Source of the DNA: Helicobacter cetorum
GTDB taxonomy: Bacteria; Campylobacterota; Campylobacteria; Campylobacterales; BB28
Assembly (NCBI GenBank): GCA_022729755.1
Contig: DZAZ01000005.1
Location: forward strand, 1 to 57,730
DNA: 57,730 nt
Direction: 5' to 3'
The notes beneath the pieces were generated by a model. That model had not been told where the DNA came from. It ran no database searches and saw nothing but the letters and a program-made list of their open reading frames with translations. The first letter of the stretch is position 1, and each line of letters starts with the position of its first letter. The translations under genes were made by a program, and so were the position numbers. Positions 43,282 to 54,145 of this stretch are shown here, one piece after another.

Positions 43282-44047
43282 TTGTCAACTCTTTTTCGAT
43301 TTCCTTTACAGTTTTGCCCATTCTATTCCACCTAATTTTATACTCATCGTCTAAACTAAAATAGATAAACCAAGGCTTTCCAACAACTAAACTATAAGGA
43401 ACTGTTCCCCAAAATCTACTATCGTTTGAGTGGTCTCTATTATCACCCATCATAAAATATTCACCCTCAGGCACTCTATTTGGTAGCATATTAAAAATTT
43501 GAGGAGGATATCTTCCATTATCAACTATACTACTATCATATTGAACACCTCTATGTTGATGAATATAGGGCTCAACCACCCAAAGCATACCATTTATATC
43601 TACGATTTTATCTTGAGAATAATTTTCTTTGATAAACTCATCTCCCTCGTTTGGTCTTAAGAATAGTTTCTTATTGACAACCATTACATAATCCCCACCA
43701 ACTGCCACACATCTTTTAACATAATGTATTTTTTCATCAAGTGGATATCTAAATATTACGATATCTCCTCTTTTTGGCTCATCTCCTTTTATTAAATGAC
43801 CATCTTTATCAAAATCTGGTAAAACTGGAATTTCAAGCCACGGAATTCTAGGAGTTGGAACTCCATAAGCAAATTTTTTAACGAATAAATGGTCGCCAAT
43901 TAAAAGAGTATTTTTCATACTACCTGATGGAATTACAAATGCTTGTGCCACAAAAAATATAATAAGAAGTACAATTATAATTGTACCAGTCCAACTATTT
44001 GAAAAATGATATGCTTTTTTTGCTCCATTTAAAATTTTATCTTTCAT
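43271..44047 (-). CDS. lepB: Signal peptidase I
   Basis: Cuts signal peptides from exported proteins. One N-terminal membrane helix (about 18-36), the catalytic serine in IPSGSMKNTL (about 43), the general-base lysine in HYVKRCVAVGGD (about 112), and the MGDNRDHSNDSR segment near 195-206. Length 258 is normal for Campylobacterota. It overlaps folD by 11 bases. Confidence 0.95.
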   Translation of the reverse strand: MKDKILNGAKKAYHFSNSWTGTIIIVLLIIFFVAQAFVIPSGSMKNTLLIGDHLFVKKFAYGVPTPRIPWLEIPVLPDFDKDGHLIKGDEPKRGDIVIFRYPLDEKIHYVKRCVAVGGDYVMVVNKKLFLRPNEGDEFIKENYSQDKIVDINGMLWVVEPYIHQHRGVQYDSSIVDNGRYPPQIFNMLPNRVPEGEYFMMGDNRDHSNDSRFWGTVPYSLVVGKPWFIYFSLDDEYKIRWNRMGKTVKEIEKELTNGK

Positions 44048-44891
44048 TTAACCTCTTTTTTGATGCTTTTAGTGTGTTTTCAAGTAACATTGCAATTGTC
44101 ATAGGTCCAACTCCACCAGGAACTGGAGTAATATAACTAGCTTTCTTGCTAATATTTTCATAATCTACATCTCCAACAAGTTTGCCATTTTCAAGTTTAT
44201 TTATTCCAATATCAATTATAATAACTCCATCTCTAACCATATCAGCAGTAATTAAGTTTACTTTTCCAACTCCGACAATTAAAATATCAGCTTTTAGTGT
44301 GTGTGATTTTAAATCTTTTGTATAAATATGACAAATATCAACAGTTGCATTTGCATTTAAAAGTAAGTTTGCCATAGGCTTTCCTACGATATTACTTGCC
44401 CCAACTACAACAGCATTCATACCCTTTACATCAATATTGTATTCATTTAAAAGCCTCATTACACCAAGTGGAGTGCAAGGTACAAATCCATCTAAATTTG
44501 TTACAAGTCTGCCAACATTAAAAGGATGAAATCCATCTACATCTTTTTCAGGTGCAACACTTTCAAGTACTTTTGTTGTATCTATATGACTTGGGAGTGG
44601 AAGTTGAACTAAAATACCATCAATATTTGGATTTTTATTCATCATAATAATTGTCTCTAAAATTTCACTTTCTTTGATATCTATTGGCATTTCGTGAGTA
44701 ATTGAATAAATCCCAACCTCTTTAGATGATTTTGATTTCATCTTCACATAAGTGTGACTTGCAGGGTCATCTCCTACTAAAATTACAGCTAAACCAGGGG
44801 TAACTTCATAATTCTCTTTTAAAGTTTTAACTTCAATTTTTATATCATCTTTTATTTTATTTGCAAGTTTCTTTCCATCTAAAATCTGCAT
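44037..44891 (-). CDS. folD: Methylenetetrahydrofolate dehydrogenase / cyclohydrolase
   Basis: Bifunctional one-carbon enzyme. Key landmarks: YVKMKSKSSKEVGI (about 49-62) with the catalytic lysine, QLPLP, the DVDGFHP..VG block, VVGASNIVGKP (about 162-172) and PVPGGVGPMT near the C-terminus. Length 284 is standard. It begins the folD-lepB-M50-rpiB operon; a possible attenuator lies upstream. Confidence 0.95.
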   Translation of the reverse strand: MQILDGKKLANKIKDDIKIEVKTLKENYEVTPGLAVILVGDDPASHTYVKMKSKSSKEVGIYSITHEMPIDIKESEILETIIMMNKNPNIDGILVQLPLPSHIDTTKVLESVAPEKDVDGFHPFNVGRLVTNLDGFVPCTPLGVMRLLNEYNIDVKGMNAVVVGASNIVGKPMANLLLNANATVDICHIYTKDLKSHTLKADILIVGVGKVNLITADMVRDGVIIIDIGINKLENGKLVGDVDYENISKKASYITPVPGGVGPMTIAMLLENTLKASKKRLNER

Positions 44892-44961
44892 ATAAATCCT
44901 TATTTAGAATATTTTATTATGATATCTAAATTAACTTTTCTTATTCCTTAAGTACCTATAT

Positions 44962-45046
44962 TTGGGGATTTTAATAATTAATCGAAATCGTTTTGATGTT
45001 AAAAATCAGTGCAGATGAATTTAGACTTTTGGGGTATTATCCCCAA
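44962..45046 (-). promoter_or_regulatory. Competing hairpins between infA and folD
   Basis: In the minus-strand transcript, TTGGGGAT (45046-45039) can pair with the nearby CCCCAA (45034-45029; 6 bp, loop of 6) or with the distant ATCCCCAA (44969-44962; 8 bp). The two pairings exclude each other. The near hairpin could end the infA operon, though no T-run follows; the distant pairing could open the way to folD, 71 bases on. This is a structural guess. Confidence 0.35.
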
Positions 45047-45062
45047 CTTAATTTCGTGGTAT

Positions 45063-45281
45063 TTACTTATATCTAAGTGTTATTCTACCTTTATCTAAGC
45101 TATAAGGGGTTAATTCTACTTTAACTTTATCGCCAAGCAGAATTTTAATGTAGTGCATTCTCATTTTACCAGAAATATGACAAAGTATTATATGCCCATT
45201 TTCAAGCTCAACTCTAAACATTGCATTAGGCAATGCCTCAACAACTTTTCCATCTACTTCAATTACATCATCTTTTGCCAT
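45063..45281 (-). CDS. infA: Translation initiation factor IF-1
   Basis: A 72-residue OB-fold protein ([20 protein letters not shown]..., ending GRITLRYK). It starts in a TAATG overlap with map. In many bacteria rpmJ, rpsM and rpsK follow; here the run stops, so the alpha-operon genes lie elsewhere. Confidence 0.97.
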   Translation of the reverse strand: MAKDDVIEVDGKVVEALPNAMFRVELENGHIILCHISGKMRMHYIKILLGDKVKVELTPYSLDKGRITLRYK

Positions 45282-46048
45282 TATTCTATTTCTCCCTGTG
45301 ATAATATTTCTACTCTATTGTGCATTATTGCAACTGTATGCTCATAGTGACTTGTTTTTAAACCATCTTCGCTTAAAACTGACCATTTATCATCTAAAAT
45401 CTTTGACTTACCACTTTTCTGACAAATCATAGGTTCAATACAAAAAACCATTCCATTTTTAATTTTAGGTCCATTATTAGGTGAACCGTGTTCAACATAA
45501 TTTAAAATTTCAGGCTCTTCGTGAGGTTTTCTTCCTATTCCGTGTCCACAATAACCTTGAAGTGGTACATAACCTTTTGATTTTATAAATTTTTCAATTT
45601 CAAAACTAAGTTCTTTAAATCTCATTCCAATTTTTATTACATCTATTGCATAATATAGTGTCTCTTTTGCACAAGCAATTAATTTTTCATCTTCTTTTGA
45701 AATTTTTCCAATCCCTATCGTAATGGCTCCATCTCCAAACCAACCATCAAGTTCAACCCCAATATCAAGCCCTAATATATCTCCATCTTTAACTTTAGTT
45801 TCCGTTGGAATTCCGTGAATTACTACTTCATTTAAAGATGTACAAACTCCTGCAGGAAAACCATATAAACCTTTAAATGAAGGTTTTGCATTTTGTGAAA
45901 TAATGAACTCTTCACCAATTTTATTAATCTCTTTTAAGTTCATACCCACTTTTATATTTGCTTGAAGATATTTGAGTGTTTTAGCTACGATTTGGCTAGA
46001 TTTTCGGAGTTTTTCAATTTCAATAGGCTTTCTTAGGGCGATGGCCAT
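45281..46048 (-). CDS. map: Methionine aminopeptidase, type I
   Basis: Removes the initiator methionine. Metal ligands are visible in order: [14 protein letters not shown] (two Asp), [10 protein letters not shown] (His) and FCIEPM (Glu), with a last Glu in HYEHTVAI. Length 255 is normal. It overlaps secY and infA as TAATG junctions. Confidence 0.95.
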   Translation of the reverse strand: MAIALRKPIEIEKLRKSSQIVAKTLKYLQANIKVGMNLKEINKIGEEFIISQNAKPSFKGLYGFPAGVCTSLNEVVIHGIPTETKVKDGDILGLDIGVELDGWFGDGAITIGIGKISKEDEKLIACAKETLYYAIDVIKIGMRFKELSFEIEKFIKSKGYVPLQGYCGHGIGRKPHEEPEILNYVEHGSPNNGPKIKNGMVFCIEPMICQKSGKSKILDDKWSVLSEDGLKTSHYEHTVAIMHNRVEILSQGEIE

Positions 46049-47310
46049 TATAGCCCTACCGCACTAAGTGTTTGATATTTATTCATATAGATTTGTGCCT
46101 CTATTTTTCTCATAGTATCTAATGCAACTTGCACAATAATTAAAACTGCTGTTCCACCAAAATAAAATGGAACACCCATTGATTTAACAAGTACCCAAGG
46201 AAGTGTTGAAATTAATGCTAAATAGATTGAACCCCAAAAAGTTAATCTACTTGCTACTTCATTTAAAAATAGTGCTGTGGCTTCACCTGGTCTAACTCCT
46301 GGAATAAAGCCACCTTGTCTTTTTAAATTTTCTGAAATATCCTTAGCACTAAATACAACTGAAGCATAAAAGTATGCAAAAAACACAACTAAGAAAAATG
46401 TAAGTAAATTAAACATATATCCATTTGGATTTAAAATATCACTTAACATTTGCAATATAGAATTATTACTTGCTTGAAGTATAGTTGATGGAAACATCAA
46501 TATAGCTGAAGCAAAAATTGGAGGAATTACACCACTTAAATTAACTTTTATCGGAATATAGTTCATAACTCTTTTATTTTGGTTTTGCATTAATGTTTTT
46601 CTTGAGTATGAAATAGGTACCCTTCTTTCGCCAAGTTCCACATAAATAATAAAACCAATCGTTAAAAGAATAATGGCTACAATGGCAATTAATACTAAAA
46701 AGTTAAGTTCACCCGTATTAACTAAATTTATGGTCCCACCGATTGCACTTGGTATTCCTGAAACAATTCCAGCAAAAATAATTAAACTAATACCGTTTCC
46801 AATACCTCTTTGTGTTATTTGCTCACCTATCCACATTAAAAGCATTGTTCCAGTTAACATTGAAAATGCTGAAACTGCAATAAATGTATTCATGTCAATC
46901 ATAATAGCACTTTCACCACTTTTACCAGTTAAATTTTGAAGTCCAACTGAAACACCAATTGCTTGAATAAGTGTAATAGCTATTGTTGCATAACGAATGA
47001 TTTGCATATACTTAACCATTCCATCACGCTCTTTTTTCATTTTACCAAGATTTGGGAATGTAGCAGCTAGTAGTTCCATTATAATTGAAGCAGTAATATA
47101 GGGCATAATACCAAGTGAAATAATACTCAGTCGTTCAACAGCTTTACCACTAAACATATTAAATAAGCCTAAGGCATTACTTGAATTTGTATCAAAAAAC
47201 TCTTTTACAATATCTATATTGACACCAGGGACTGGCACATAGGCTAACATCCTATATGCTAGTAAAAAACCAAGTGTAATAAAGATTTTATTTAAAAGCG
47301 ATTTGCTCAT
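46048..47310 (-). CDS. secY: Protein translocase subunit SecY
   Basis: Ten-helix channel for protein export. Starts SKSLLNKIFITLGFLLAYRM, has the periplasmic plug region after helix 1, the GIGNGISLIIFAG segment of helix 5, the cytoplasmic ERRVPISYSRK loop and FIPGVRPGEAT near the C-terminal half. Length 420 is normal. Confidence 0.96.
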   Translation of the reverse strand: MSKSLLNKIFITLGFLLAYRMLAYVPVPGVNIDIVKEFFDTNSSNALGLFNMFSGKAVERLSIISLGIMPYITASIIMELLAATFPNLGKMKKERDGMVKYMQIIRYATIAITLIQAIGVSVGLQNLTGKSGESAIMIDMNTFIAVSAFSMLTGTMLLMWIGEQITQRGIGNGISLIIFAGIVSGIPSAIGGTINLVNTGELNFLVLIAIVAIILLTIGFIIYVELGERRVPISYSRKTLMQNQNKRVMNYIPIKVNLSGVIPPIFASAILMFPSTILQASNNSILQMLSDILNPNGYMFNLLTFFLVVFFAYFYASVVFSAKDISENLKRQGGFIPGVRPGEATALFLNEVASRLTFWGSIYLALISTLPWVLVKSMGVPFYFGGTAVLIIVQVALDTMRKIEAQIYMNKYQTLSAVGL

Positions 47311-47708
47311 TACTCTTTTCCGCTATAAGTAATGTTTTCATCTTTTATTTTTAAAATTAAAGATTTTGCATTTTTCCCAATTAATTTTATTTTAGAAACT
47401 TTTTTTGAAAGTTTATGAATTGATTTAATTGACTCAATTGTTATTATACTAAGTTTAGATAAATCCATTCTATCTGTATTGATTGCATAAGGTTTCTCGA
47501 TGTGTGAATAAAATCCAACTTTTGGCATTCTTCTTTGAATTGGTTGTTGCCCACCTTCAAAGCCTCTTTTTACATTATATCCACCTCTTGCTGTTTGACC
47601 CTTGCCTCCTCTAGTAGCAGTTTTACCCATTCCACTACCTTGACCACGACCAACTCTTTTTATTTTTTTTATACTACCACAAGCTGGTTTTAAATTAGAA
47701 GCTAACAT
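47310..47708 (-). CDS. rplO: 50S ribosomal protein L15
   Basis: 132 residues, beginning [22 protein letters not shown] and then the glycine/arginine-rich [15 protein letters not shown] segment typical of L15. It abuts secY (stop/start overlap at 47310). Confidence 0.96.
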   Translation of the reverse strand: MLASNLKPACGSIKKIKRVGRGQGSGMGKTATRGGKGQTARGGYNVKRGFEGGQQPIQRRMPKVGFYSHIEKPYAINTDRMDLSKLSIITIESIKSIHKLSKKVSKIKLIGKNAKSLILKIKDENITYSGKE

Positions 47709-47712
47709 TCAT

Positions 47713-48165
47713 TTACCCTTTAACTTTTTTCAAGGCTTCAACAGTAGCTCTTACTACATTTGAAGGATTATTTGAGCCAAGTGATTTAGTTAAAATATTT
47801 TTAATTCCTGCAAGTTCTAATACTGGTCTAGTTGCACCACCGGCAATAACACCTGTACCATCACTAGCTGGTTTTAGTAAAATTTTACTAGAATTAAATT
47901 TACATTCAATATCATGAGCGATAGTCGAGCCTTTGATATTTACTTTTACTAAATTTTTAAAGCCATCATCAATTGCTTTTTTAATTGCATCAGGAACTTC
48001 CTTCGCTTTTCCAAAACCAAAGCCTACAACACCTTTTTTATTCCCAATAACAACCAAGGCAGTAAATCTAAATCTTCTACCACCTTTTACAACTTTTGTA
48101 ACTCTACCGATGTTTACAATTACTTCTTCAAACTCTTCTCTTTTAATGTTATCTATTTTCTCCAT
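47713..48165 (-). CDS. rpsE: 30S ribosomal protein S5
   Basis: 150 residues with [22 protein letters not shown], the double-stranded-RNA-binding S5 opening, and [16 protein letters not shown] near the C-terminus. Involved in decoding fidelity. Four bases before rplO. Confidence 0.96.
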   Translation of the reverse strand: MEKIDNIKREEFEEVIVNIGRVTKVVKGGRRFRFTALVVIGNKKGVVGFGFGKAKEVPDAIKKAIDDGFKNLVKVNIKGSTIAHDIECKFNSSKILLKPASDGTGVIAGGATRPVLELAGIKNILTKSLGSNNPSNVVRATVEALKKVKG

Positions 48166-48174
48166 CTATGGCCC

Positions 48175-48531
48175 TTAAAACTTAATTCCATTTTCTCTCA
48201 ATGCATCAGCAAAAGACTTAATTACACCGTGGTATAAATAACCATTTTTGTCAAAAACTATAGTTTCAACATTCTTATCTTTTAGCTTAGCAGCTAAATC
48301 AGATGCTATTTTTTTAACATCTTCTTGATTATTTTTTAATCCCATTTTGTGACCATCTGAGTGAGCAAGTGTAAAACCTTTTGTATCATCTATTGCTTGT
48401 GCATAAAAATATTTATTAGATTTAAACACACTTACTCTTAACTTTACTTCACTTCCAGAGATTTTACTTCGCCCTCTAAGTTTTCGTTTAGCCCTTAGAG
48501 AATTTTTATGTTTTAAAATACTTGTTCTCAT
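48175..48531 (-). CDS. rplR: 50S ribosomal protein L18
   Basis: 118 residues, starting [20 protein letters not shown] and ending [26 protein letters not shown], the standard L18 end. Binds 5S rRNA. Confidence 0.96.
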   Translation of the reverse strand: MRTSILKHKNSLRAKRKLRGRSKISGSEVKLRVSVFKSNKYFYAQAIDDTKGFTLAHSDGHKMGLKNNQEDVKKIASDLAAKLKDKNVETIVFDKNGYLYHGVIKSFADALRENGIKF

Positions 48532-48541
48532 TTATAATCCC

Positions 48542-49078
48542 TTACTTCTTAGAAGTTTTACCAGCTTTTCTGATAATTTTCTCATCAGAATATTTAATTC
48601 CTTTACCTTTATATGGCTCAGGTGGTCTAAATTCTCTAATTACAGCTGCAACTTGTCCAACTTGTTGTTTGTCACTTCCTTTTATTAGGATGACATTTTT
48701 TTCAACAGTGATTTCAATACCACTTGGTATATCAAAATTAATTGGATGAGAATACCCTAATTGCATCTCAAGAACACTTCCTTTTATTGCTGCTCTATAC
48801 CCAACCCCATTTATTTCTAATTTTTTTTCAAAACCAGATTGAAGTCCAACGATAATATTTTGTGTTAAAGCTCTATAAGTTCCCCAATAAGCACGAGAAG
48901 CTTTATCTTCACTTTTTGGAGCAAAAATAATAGTATCATTTTCAATTTTTGCATCAACATTACCTAAAGTTTCTAACTCTTTAGTGTCTTTGCCTTTTGT
49001 TACTAAAATTTTAGAACCATCAAGTTTAACCTCTATTCCATTTGGAATATTAACTGGTTGTTTACCTATTCTTGACAT
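48542..49078 (-). CDS. rplF: 50S ribosomal protein L6
   Basis: 178 residues, [17 protein letters not shown] at the start and the C-terminal [18 protein letters not shown] signature of L6. Confidence 0.97.
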   Translation of the reverse strand: MSRIGKQPVNIPNGIEVKLDGSKILVTKGKDTKELETLGNVDAKIENDTIIFAPKSEDKASRAYWGTYRALTQNIIVGLQSGFEKKLEINGVGYRAAIKGSVLEMQLGYSHPINFDIPSGIEITVEKNVILIKGSDKQQVGQVAAVIREFRPPEPYKGKGIKYSDEKIIRKAGKTSKK

Positions 49079-49087
49079 TTTTTATCC

Positions 49088-49483
49088 TTACCATATACTA
49101 CAAAGAACTTCGCCACCAACTTTTTGTTTGTAAGCTTCTTCATTATTAATAACTCCGTTTGAAGTACTTACAACCATAATACCGTAGCCATTTTTAAATT
49201 TTTTAAGTTCACTGCAACCTTTATAAATTCTTCTACCAGGTTTTGAAATTCTTTTTATTTCATTAATTACAGATTTGCCACTATCATCATATTTTAAAAC
49301 AACATTGATAAATTTTTTGTTACCTTCTTCTACTATTTTATAACTTTCTATGTACTCTTTTTCAGCCATTGTTTTTAAAATAGCTTCAACGATTTTAGAA
49401 TATAGCAGTTTCGTAACATCCTGTCTTCTCATCATTGCATTTCTAATTCTTGTTAAGCTATCTGCTATTACATCATTCATCAT
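49088..49483 (-). CDS. rpsH: 30S ribosomal protein S8
   Basis: 131 residues from the ATG at 49483, which follows AAGGAG by six bases and begins [16 protein letters not shown] as in the family. A longer in-frame start at 49534 would overlap rpsZ and adds foreign sequence. The C-terminus [22 protein letters not shown] is the S8 signature. Confidence 0.96.
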   Translation of the reverse strand: MMNDVIADSLTRIRNAMMRRQDVTKLLYSKIVEAILKTMAEKEYIESYKIVEEGNKKFINVVLKYDDSGKSVINEIKRISKPGRRIYKGCSELKKFKNGYGIMVVSTSNGVINNEEAYKQKVGGEVLCSIW

Positions 49484-49493
49484 TTTGCACTCC

Positions 49494-49679
49494 TTACCAG
49501 CTAGCTTTTTTAACACCAGGAAGTAGACCTTCACCAGCCATTTTTCTTAGACAAATTCTACAAATTCCAAAATCTTTATAAATTGACCTTGCTCTACCAC
49601 AAATCTGACATCTAGTATAACCTCTAACGGCAAACTTTGGTTTTCTTTTAGCTTTTGCAATCATAGATTTTTTAGCCAT
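49494..49679 (-). CDS. rpsZ: 30S ribosomal protein S14, zinc-binding type
   Basis: 61 residues from the ATG at 49679. It carries two CxxC pairs (CQIC and CRIC), so it is the zinc-binding short S14 rather than the longer zinc-free form. The final KKASW is typical. Confidence 0.96.
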   Translation of the reverse strand: MAKKSMIAKAKRKPKFAVRGYTRCQICGRARSIYKDFGICRICLRKMAGEGLLPGVKKASW

Positions 49680-50226
49680 TTTGACGTCCTTTAGCAAATG
49701 GAAGACCCATTAATTCTAATAATTTAAATACTTCTTTATCATTATCTGTGTTTGTAACCATAGTAATGTTCATACCGTGAGTTATCATAATATTATCATA
49801 TACAACTTCTGGAAACATTAATTGCTCATTTAAACCAAAATTATAATTTCCTCTTCCATCAAAGCCATTTCTTGGAAGTCCTCTAAAGTCTTTAACTCTT
49901 GGAAGTGCAATAGAAACTAATTTATCAAAGAAGTTATACATTTGCTTACCTCTTAAAGTTACTTTAACCCCAACAGACATTCCAGTTCTAATTTTAAATC
50001 CAGCTTCACTTGTTTTAGCTTTAGTAACAACAGCCTTTTGAGCAGCTATTAAGCTGATAGTATCAGCTACACTTTGTATAATTTTAGCATCTTTTGTATG
50101 CTGACCCAAACCAACACTAATTACAATTTTTTCAAGCTTAGGCACAAGCATAATATTAGATAAATTTAAATCATTTTTTAATGTTTCTTTAATTTCATCA
50201 TATCTTTTTTTAGCTCTAAGTTCCAT
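49672..50226 (-). CDS. rplE: 50S ribosomal protein L5
   Basis: 184 residues from the ATG at 50226 ([18 protein letters not shown]), chosen over an in-frame GTG at 50235 because AAGGTG is correctly spaced from the ATG. Contains [19 protein letters not shown] and the C-terminal tail of L5. Overlaps rpsZ by 8 bases. Confidence 0.95.
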   Translation of the reverse strand: MELRAKKRYDEIKETLKNDLNLSNIMLVPKLEKIVISVGLGQHTKDAKIIQSVADTISLIAAQKAVVTKAKTSEAGFKIRTGMSVGVKVTLRGKQMYNFFDKLVSIALPRVKDFRGLPRNGFDGRGNYNFGLNEQLMFPEVVYDNIMITHGMNITMVTNTDNDKEVFKLLELMGLPFAKGRQNG

Positions 50227-50227
50227 A

Positions 50228-50461
50228 CTATTCACCTTCTACTTTGCGCACATTAGAGACATGAATTGGCATCTCTTTATTAACAAACCCACCTTCAGAA
50301 TTTTTTTCAGTTGGCTTAATTGCTTTTTTTGCTATTTTACATCCAGCTACAATTACTTGCGATTTTTTTGGTAGTACTTTTATTACTTGTGATTTTTTAC
50401 CTTTATCATCGCCAGTAATAATTTCTACTGTATCGCCTTTTTTAATTTTTAACTTTACCAT
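50228..50461 (-). CDS. rplX: 50S ribosomal protein L24
   Basis: 77 residues with the KOW motif [22 protein letters not shown] at 5-26. Short L24 as in Campylobacter. Start overlaps the rplN stop. Confidence 0.96.
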   Translation of the reverse strand: MVKLKIKKGDTVEIITGDDKGKKSQVIKVLPKKSQVIVAGCKIAKKAIKPTEKNSEGGFVNKEMPIHVSNVRKVEGE

Positions 50462-50829
50462 TATAAAACCTCCGGCGCTAATGAAACAATTTTCATAAAA
50501 TTAGCATACCTAACTTCACGACCAACTGGACCAAAAATTCTTGTTCCAATAGGTTCTCTTTTATTATCAAGAATAACTGCAGCATTTTCATCAAATCTAA
50601 TTAAAGAGCCATTTTCTCTTTGAATCTCTTTTTTAGTTCTAACAATTACAGCTTTAATTACTTGACCCTTTTTTACTTTTCCATTCGGAAGTGCTTTTTT
50701 AACAGAGGCTACGATAACATCACCGACTGTTGCATATCTTCTCTTAGAGCCTCCAAGAACTTTTATACACATAATCTCTTTTGCACCGCTATTATCAGCC
50801 ACATTTAATCTTGTAAAACTTTGTATCAT
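50461..50829 (-). CDS. rplN: 50S ribosomal protein L14
   Basis: 122 residues, [21 protein letters not shown] at the start and the FGPVGREVR...[10 protein letters not shown] end of L14. Confidence 0.97.
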   Translation of the reverse strand: MIQSFTRLNVADNSGAKEIMCIKVLGGSKRRYATVGDVIVASVKKALPNGKVKKGQVIKAVIVRTKKEIQRENGSLIRFDENAAVILDNKREPIGTRIFGPVGREVRYANFMKIVSLAPEVL

Positions 50830-51077
50830 TATTTAACTCCTGAAGAGATTATCTCTTTTAACCTAAAAGATTTTCTCCTTGAAATTGGCCTACACTCTAT
50901 TGCTTCAACTACATCACCAGTTTGTATTGCATTATTTTCATCGTGAATTAAATATTTCTTAAATCTTCTAACAAATTTGTGATATTTTGGATGCATAACT
51001 CTTTTTTCAACTAAAACTGTTGCTGTTTTATCCCCAGCTTTTTTAACAACTGTGCCTTGAATTACTCTTTTAGGCAT
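50829..51077 (-). CDS. rpsQ: 30S ribosomal protein S17
   Basis: 82 residues, an OB-fold S17 ([22 protein letters not shown], then [14 protein letters not shown]). Overlaps rpmC by 8 bases. Confidence 0.96.
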   Translation of the reverse strand: MPKRVIQGTVVKKAGDKTATVLVEKRVMHPKYHKFVRRFKKYLIHDENNAIQTGDVVEAIECRPISRRKSFRLKEIISSGVK

Positions 51078-51282
51078 TGCTCACTTCCTTTTGTTTCATA
51101 ATAGTTAAAATTCTAGAAACATCTCTTCTAGCTTCTTTAACCTCATTTTGGTTTGTTAGCTGTTGAGTTTTAAACTTTAACTTTACATTAAATAGATGAA
51201 GCTTTTTATCTTTTAATAATTTTGAAAGTTCATCTACACTTTTTTCTCGAATATCTTTTAAAAATTCTTTAGTAGATTTCAT
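51070..51282 (-). CDS. rpmC: 50S ribosomal protein L29
   Basis: 70 residues from the ATG at 51282 ([19 protein letters not shown]), preferred to GTG codons 12 and 6 bases upstream. It overlaps the 3' end of rplP by 14 bases. The long second helix ends with [16 protein letters not shown], typical of L29. Confidence 0.93.
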   Translation of the reverse strand: MKSTKEFLKDIREKSVDELSKLLKDKKLHLFNVKLKFKTQQLTNQNEVKEARRDVSRILTIMKQKEVSNA

Positions 51283-51694
51283 TTTCACTCTCACTTGTTA
51301 TAATTTTTGTTTTAAATGGGAGTTTACTTTGCCCTAATTTTAATGCTTCTCTGGCTAACTCTTCGCTAACTCCAGCCATTTCATAAATAATTCTTCCAGG
51401 CTTAATATTCATAACCCATTTCTCAACAGAACCCTTACCTTTTCCCATTCTTGTTTCTAATGGTTTTGCAGTTAATGGTTTATCAGGAAAAACTCTAATC
51501 CAAATTTTTCCAGCTCTTTTAACATGTCTATTCATCGCAACTCTGGCTGCTTCAATATGTCTTGAATCTATTCTACCGTGTTCAGTTGCTTTAATTGCAA
51601 TATTTCCAAATGAAAGAGAGTTACCACTATAAGCTTTACCTCTGTTTCTACCCTTCATTTGTTTTCTATATTTAGTTCTTTTTGGCATTAACAT
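51269..51694 (-). CDS. rplP: 50S ribosomal protein L16
   Basis: 141 residues. [19 protein letters not shown] is the usual Campylobacterota L16 start, so I keep the first ATG (51694), preceded by [28 protein letters not shown] is the L16 core. Confidence 0.96.
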   Translation of the reverse strand: MLMPKRTKYRKQMKGRNRGKAYSGNSLSFGNIAIKATEHGRIDSRHIEAARVAMNRHVKRAGKIWIRVFPDKPLTAKPLETRMGKGKGSVEKWVMNIKPGRIIYEMAGVSEELAREALKLGQSKLPFKTKIITSESENEIY

Positions 51695-51696
51695 AG

Positions 51697-52395
51697 TTAT
51701 TTACCTCTTTTTTTTGGTGATGGTTTTTGAGTAGTTTTTTTAGGTTCATTATTATAAATACCCTTAGTAAGCACTTCTCCCTTAAAAATCCAAACTTTAA
51801 CACCAATTACACCATAAGTTGTATGTGATTCGGCAAAACCATAATCAATTTTTGCTCTTAGAGTATGAAGAGGAACTCTTCCTTCAAGATACCATTCAGT
51901 TCTCGCCATTTCAGCTCCAGCAAGTCTTCCTGAAACTGCCACTTTGATACCTTTTGCACCAGATTTTTGAGCTGCTTGAATAACTTTTTTCATAGCTCTT
52001 CTAAAAGCAACCCTTCTTTCAATTTGCATAGCTACATTTTCAGCTACAAGTTGAGCCGCCACTTGAGGTTTTTTCTCCTCTTTAATATTTACTACAACTT
52101 CTTTTCCAATAAGAGAATTTAATTTATCTTTGAGTTTCTCAATGTCAGAACCTTTTTTACCGATGATTACTCCAGGTCTTGCTGAAACAATTGTAACTCT
52201 TAGCTTTTTCGCTGTTCTCTCTATTATGATATTATTAACACCTGCATAATAAAGTTCTTTTTTTAGAAACTTTCTAATTTTATAATCTTCACCAATATTT
52301 ATTGCTAATGTTTTATCATTGCTTGGAAACCATCTTGAATCCCAATTTCTATTAATTCCAAGTCTTAGTCCGGTTGGATTTACTTTTTGACCCAT
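51697..52395 (-). CDS. rpsC: 30S ribosomal protein S3
   Basis: 232 residues with the KH domain ([21 protein letters not shown]) and the S3 C-terminal block with [24 protein letters not shown]. Ends with a lysine-rich tail. Confidence 0.97.
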   Translation of the reverse strand: MGQKVNPTGLRLGINRNWDSRWFPSNDKTLAINIGEDYKIRKFLKKELYYAGVNNIIIERTAKKLRVTIVSARPGVIIGKKGSDIEKLKDKLNSLIGKEVVVNIKEEKKPQVAAQLVAENVAMQIERRVAFRRAMKKVIQAAQKSGAKGIKVAVSGRLAGAEMARTEWYLEGRVPLHTLRAKIDYGFAESHTTYGVIGVKVWIFKGEVLTKGIYNNEPKKTTQKPSPKKRGK

Positions 52396-52397
52396 AA

Positions 52398-52724
52398 CTA
52401 GTTATCCTTTTGTTCTTGAACTTCTACAGTTATATGTGCAGTTGGTTTTCTAATTGGAGTTGCTCTTCCTCTTGCTCTTGGTATATGTCTTTTTAAAACT
52501 GGACCATTATCAATTCTACAAGATGAAACTATTGCTTCGTCACTCTCCAAACCTGCATTTGCAACAGCTGATGCTATAGTTTTAGAAATATATTTTGCTG
52601 CTTTATTTGGCATAAAATCTAAACTAGCAATAGCAAGTTCCGCATTCATACCCTGTACTTCTCTTGCTAAAAGTCTTGCTTTTGTCGGTGAAAGTCTAAT
52701 AAATTTTAGTACTGCTCTAGCCAT
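52398..52724 (-). CDS. rplV: 50S ribosomal protein L22
   Basis: 108 residues ([19 protein letters not shown] at the start, then the conserved loop with [15 protein letters not shown] and HITVEV). The loop lines the exit tunnel. Confidence 0.96.
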   Translation of the reverse strand: MARAVLKFIRLSPTKARLLAREVQGMNAELAIASLDFMPNKAAKYISKTIASAVANAGLESDEAIVSSCRIDNGPVLKRHIPRARGRATPIRKPTAHITVEVQEQKDN

Positions 52725-52732
52725 TTTACTTC

Positions 52733-53014
52733 CTATTTACCTATTTTCTTTTGAACAGTTCCCTTATGCCCTTTAAAAGTTCTCGTAGGGGCAAACTCAC
52801 CTAATTTATAACCTATATGATTTTCAGTGATATAAACTGGAACAAAATCTCTGCCATTATGGACATTGAATGTAAGACCTATCATATCTGGTAAAACTGT
52901 GCTTCTTCTTGACCAAGTTTTTATAGGCTTATTGTCACCGTTCTCTTTTGCTTTCAAAACCTTTTTCATTACATGTGCATCAACAAAAGGTCCTTTTTTA
53001 ATACTTCTTGCCAT
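52733..53014 (-). CDS. rpsS: 30S ribosomal protein S19
   Basis: 93 residues, [18 protein letters not shown] and the C-terminal [16 protein letters not shown] of S19. Confidence 0.97.
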   Translation of the reverse strand: MARSIKKGPFVDAHVMKKVLKAKENGDNKPIKTWSRRSTVLPDMIGLTFNVHNGRDFVPVYITENHIGYKLGEFAPTRTFKGHKGTVQKKIGK

Positions 53015-53024
53015 TAGCTACCTT

Positions 53025-53849
53025 TTATTTTCTTTTTGAAATTATAAGTTTATCACTAGCTTTTTTCTTTCTAGTTTTATAACCTTTAGTAGGCATACCC
53101 CAAGGTGTGACTGGATGACGACCTGAATTTGTTTTACCTTCACCCCCACCGTGTGGATGGTCAACTGGGTTCATTGCAGAACCTCTAGTTTGAGGTCTAA
53201 TTCCCATGTGTCTAGCTCTACCAGCTTTACCAATCACAACATTGAAAATATCTTCATTCCCAACACTTCCAATACTAGCCATACATTCGCCTAATACTTG
53301 TCTCATTTCACCACTTGGAAGTCTTAATATAATATATTTGCCTTCTCTACCCATAACTTGAGCATAAGCACCAGCACTTCTAGCCATTTGACCGCCATGA
53401 CCTGGACTTAATTCAATATTATGAATAATTGTTCCAATTGGAATACTTTTAAGCTTCATTGCATTTGCTGGTTTAATATCAAGTCCACTTTCAGCTGAAC
53501 TTATCTCATCGCCAATTTTTAATCCACTTGGTTGAATTATATATCTCTTATCCCCATCTATATAATTAATTAATGCAATTCTACAATTTCTATATGGGTC
53601 ATACTCGATTGTTGCAACTTTCCCAACTACACCAAACTTATTTCTTTTGAAATCTATCACTCTATAAAGCTTTTTAGCTCCAGCCTCTTTATGTCTTGAA
53701 GTAATTCTACCATTATGATTTCTACCAGCTTTTGCAGGAAGTTTAATTAATAACTTTCTAACACTTGCTTTCGCTGTAATATCAGAATTATCTAATGATG
53801 TTATAAATCTTCTTGAAGGTGTATAAGGCTTATAAGTTTTAATTGCCAT
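53025..53849 (-). CDS. rplB: 50S ribosomal protein L2
   Basis: 274 residues, with KPYTPSRRF near the start, the [16 protein letters not shown] segment, and the conserved peptidyl-transferase loop [14 protein letters not shown] near 224-237. Confidence 0.97.
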   Translation of the reverse strand: MAIKTYKPYTPSRRFITSLDNSDITAKASVRKLLIKLPAKAGRNHNGRITSRHKEAGAKKLYRVIDFKRNKFGVVGKVATIEYDPYRNCRIALINYIDGDKRYIIQPSGLKIGDEISSAESGLDIKPANAMKLKSIPIGTIIHNIELSPGHGGQMARSAGAYAQVMGREGKYIILRLPSGEMRQVLGECMASIGSVGNEDIFNVVIGKAGRARHMGIRPQTRGSAMNPVDHPHGGGEGKTNSGRHPVTPWGMPTKGYKTRKKKASDKLIISKRK

Positions 53850-53858
53850 TTTTCTTCC

Positions 53859-54143
53859 TTATACCGATAAAATATCTATTTTTGCATTTTCAGGTAGTTG
53901 TACATAGAATTTTTTATAGCTACTTCTTTTTCCTACAACACCTTTGAATTTTTTAACTTTACCATTAACTCTAAGAGAGTTTATTTTAAGAGGAATTACT
54001 CCAAAGTATTCTCTAAATATCTCTTTTAAATTATTTTTAGTTAAATTAGGAGCAGTTTGAACAACAACAACACCACTCTCTTGTAATCCTAAACTTTTTT
54101 CAGTATAAACAATTGATTTTATATCTGTAATATCTGCTGCCAT
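53859..54143 (-). CDS. rplW: 50S ribosomal protein L23
   Basis: 94 residues; [19 protein letters not shown] is the L23 opening (usually ending in TEKS). Binding site for trigger factor and the signal recognition particle at the exit tunnel. Confidence 0.94.
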   Translation of the reverse strand: MAADITDIKSIVYTEKSLGLQESGVVVVQTAPNLTKNNLKEIFREYFGVIPLKINSLRVNGKVKKFKGVVGKRSSYKKFYVQLPENAKIDILSV

Positions 54144-54145
54144 AA

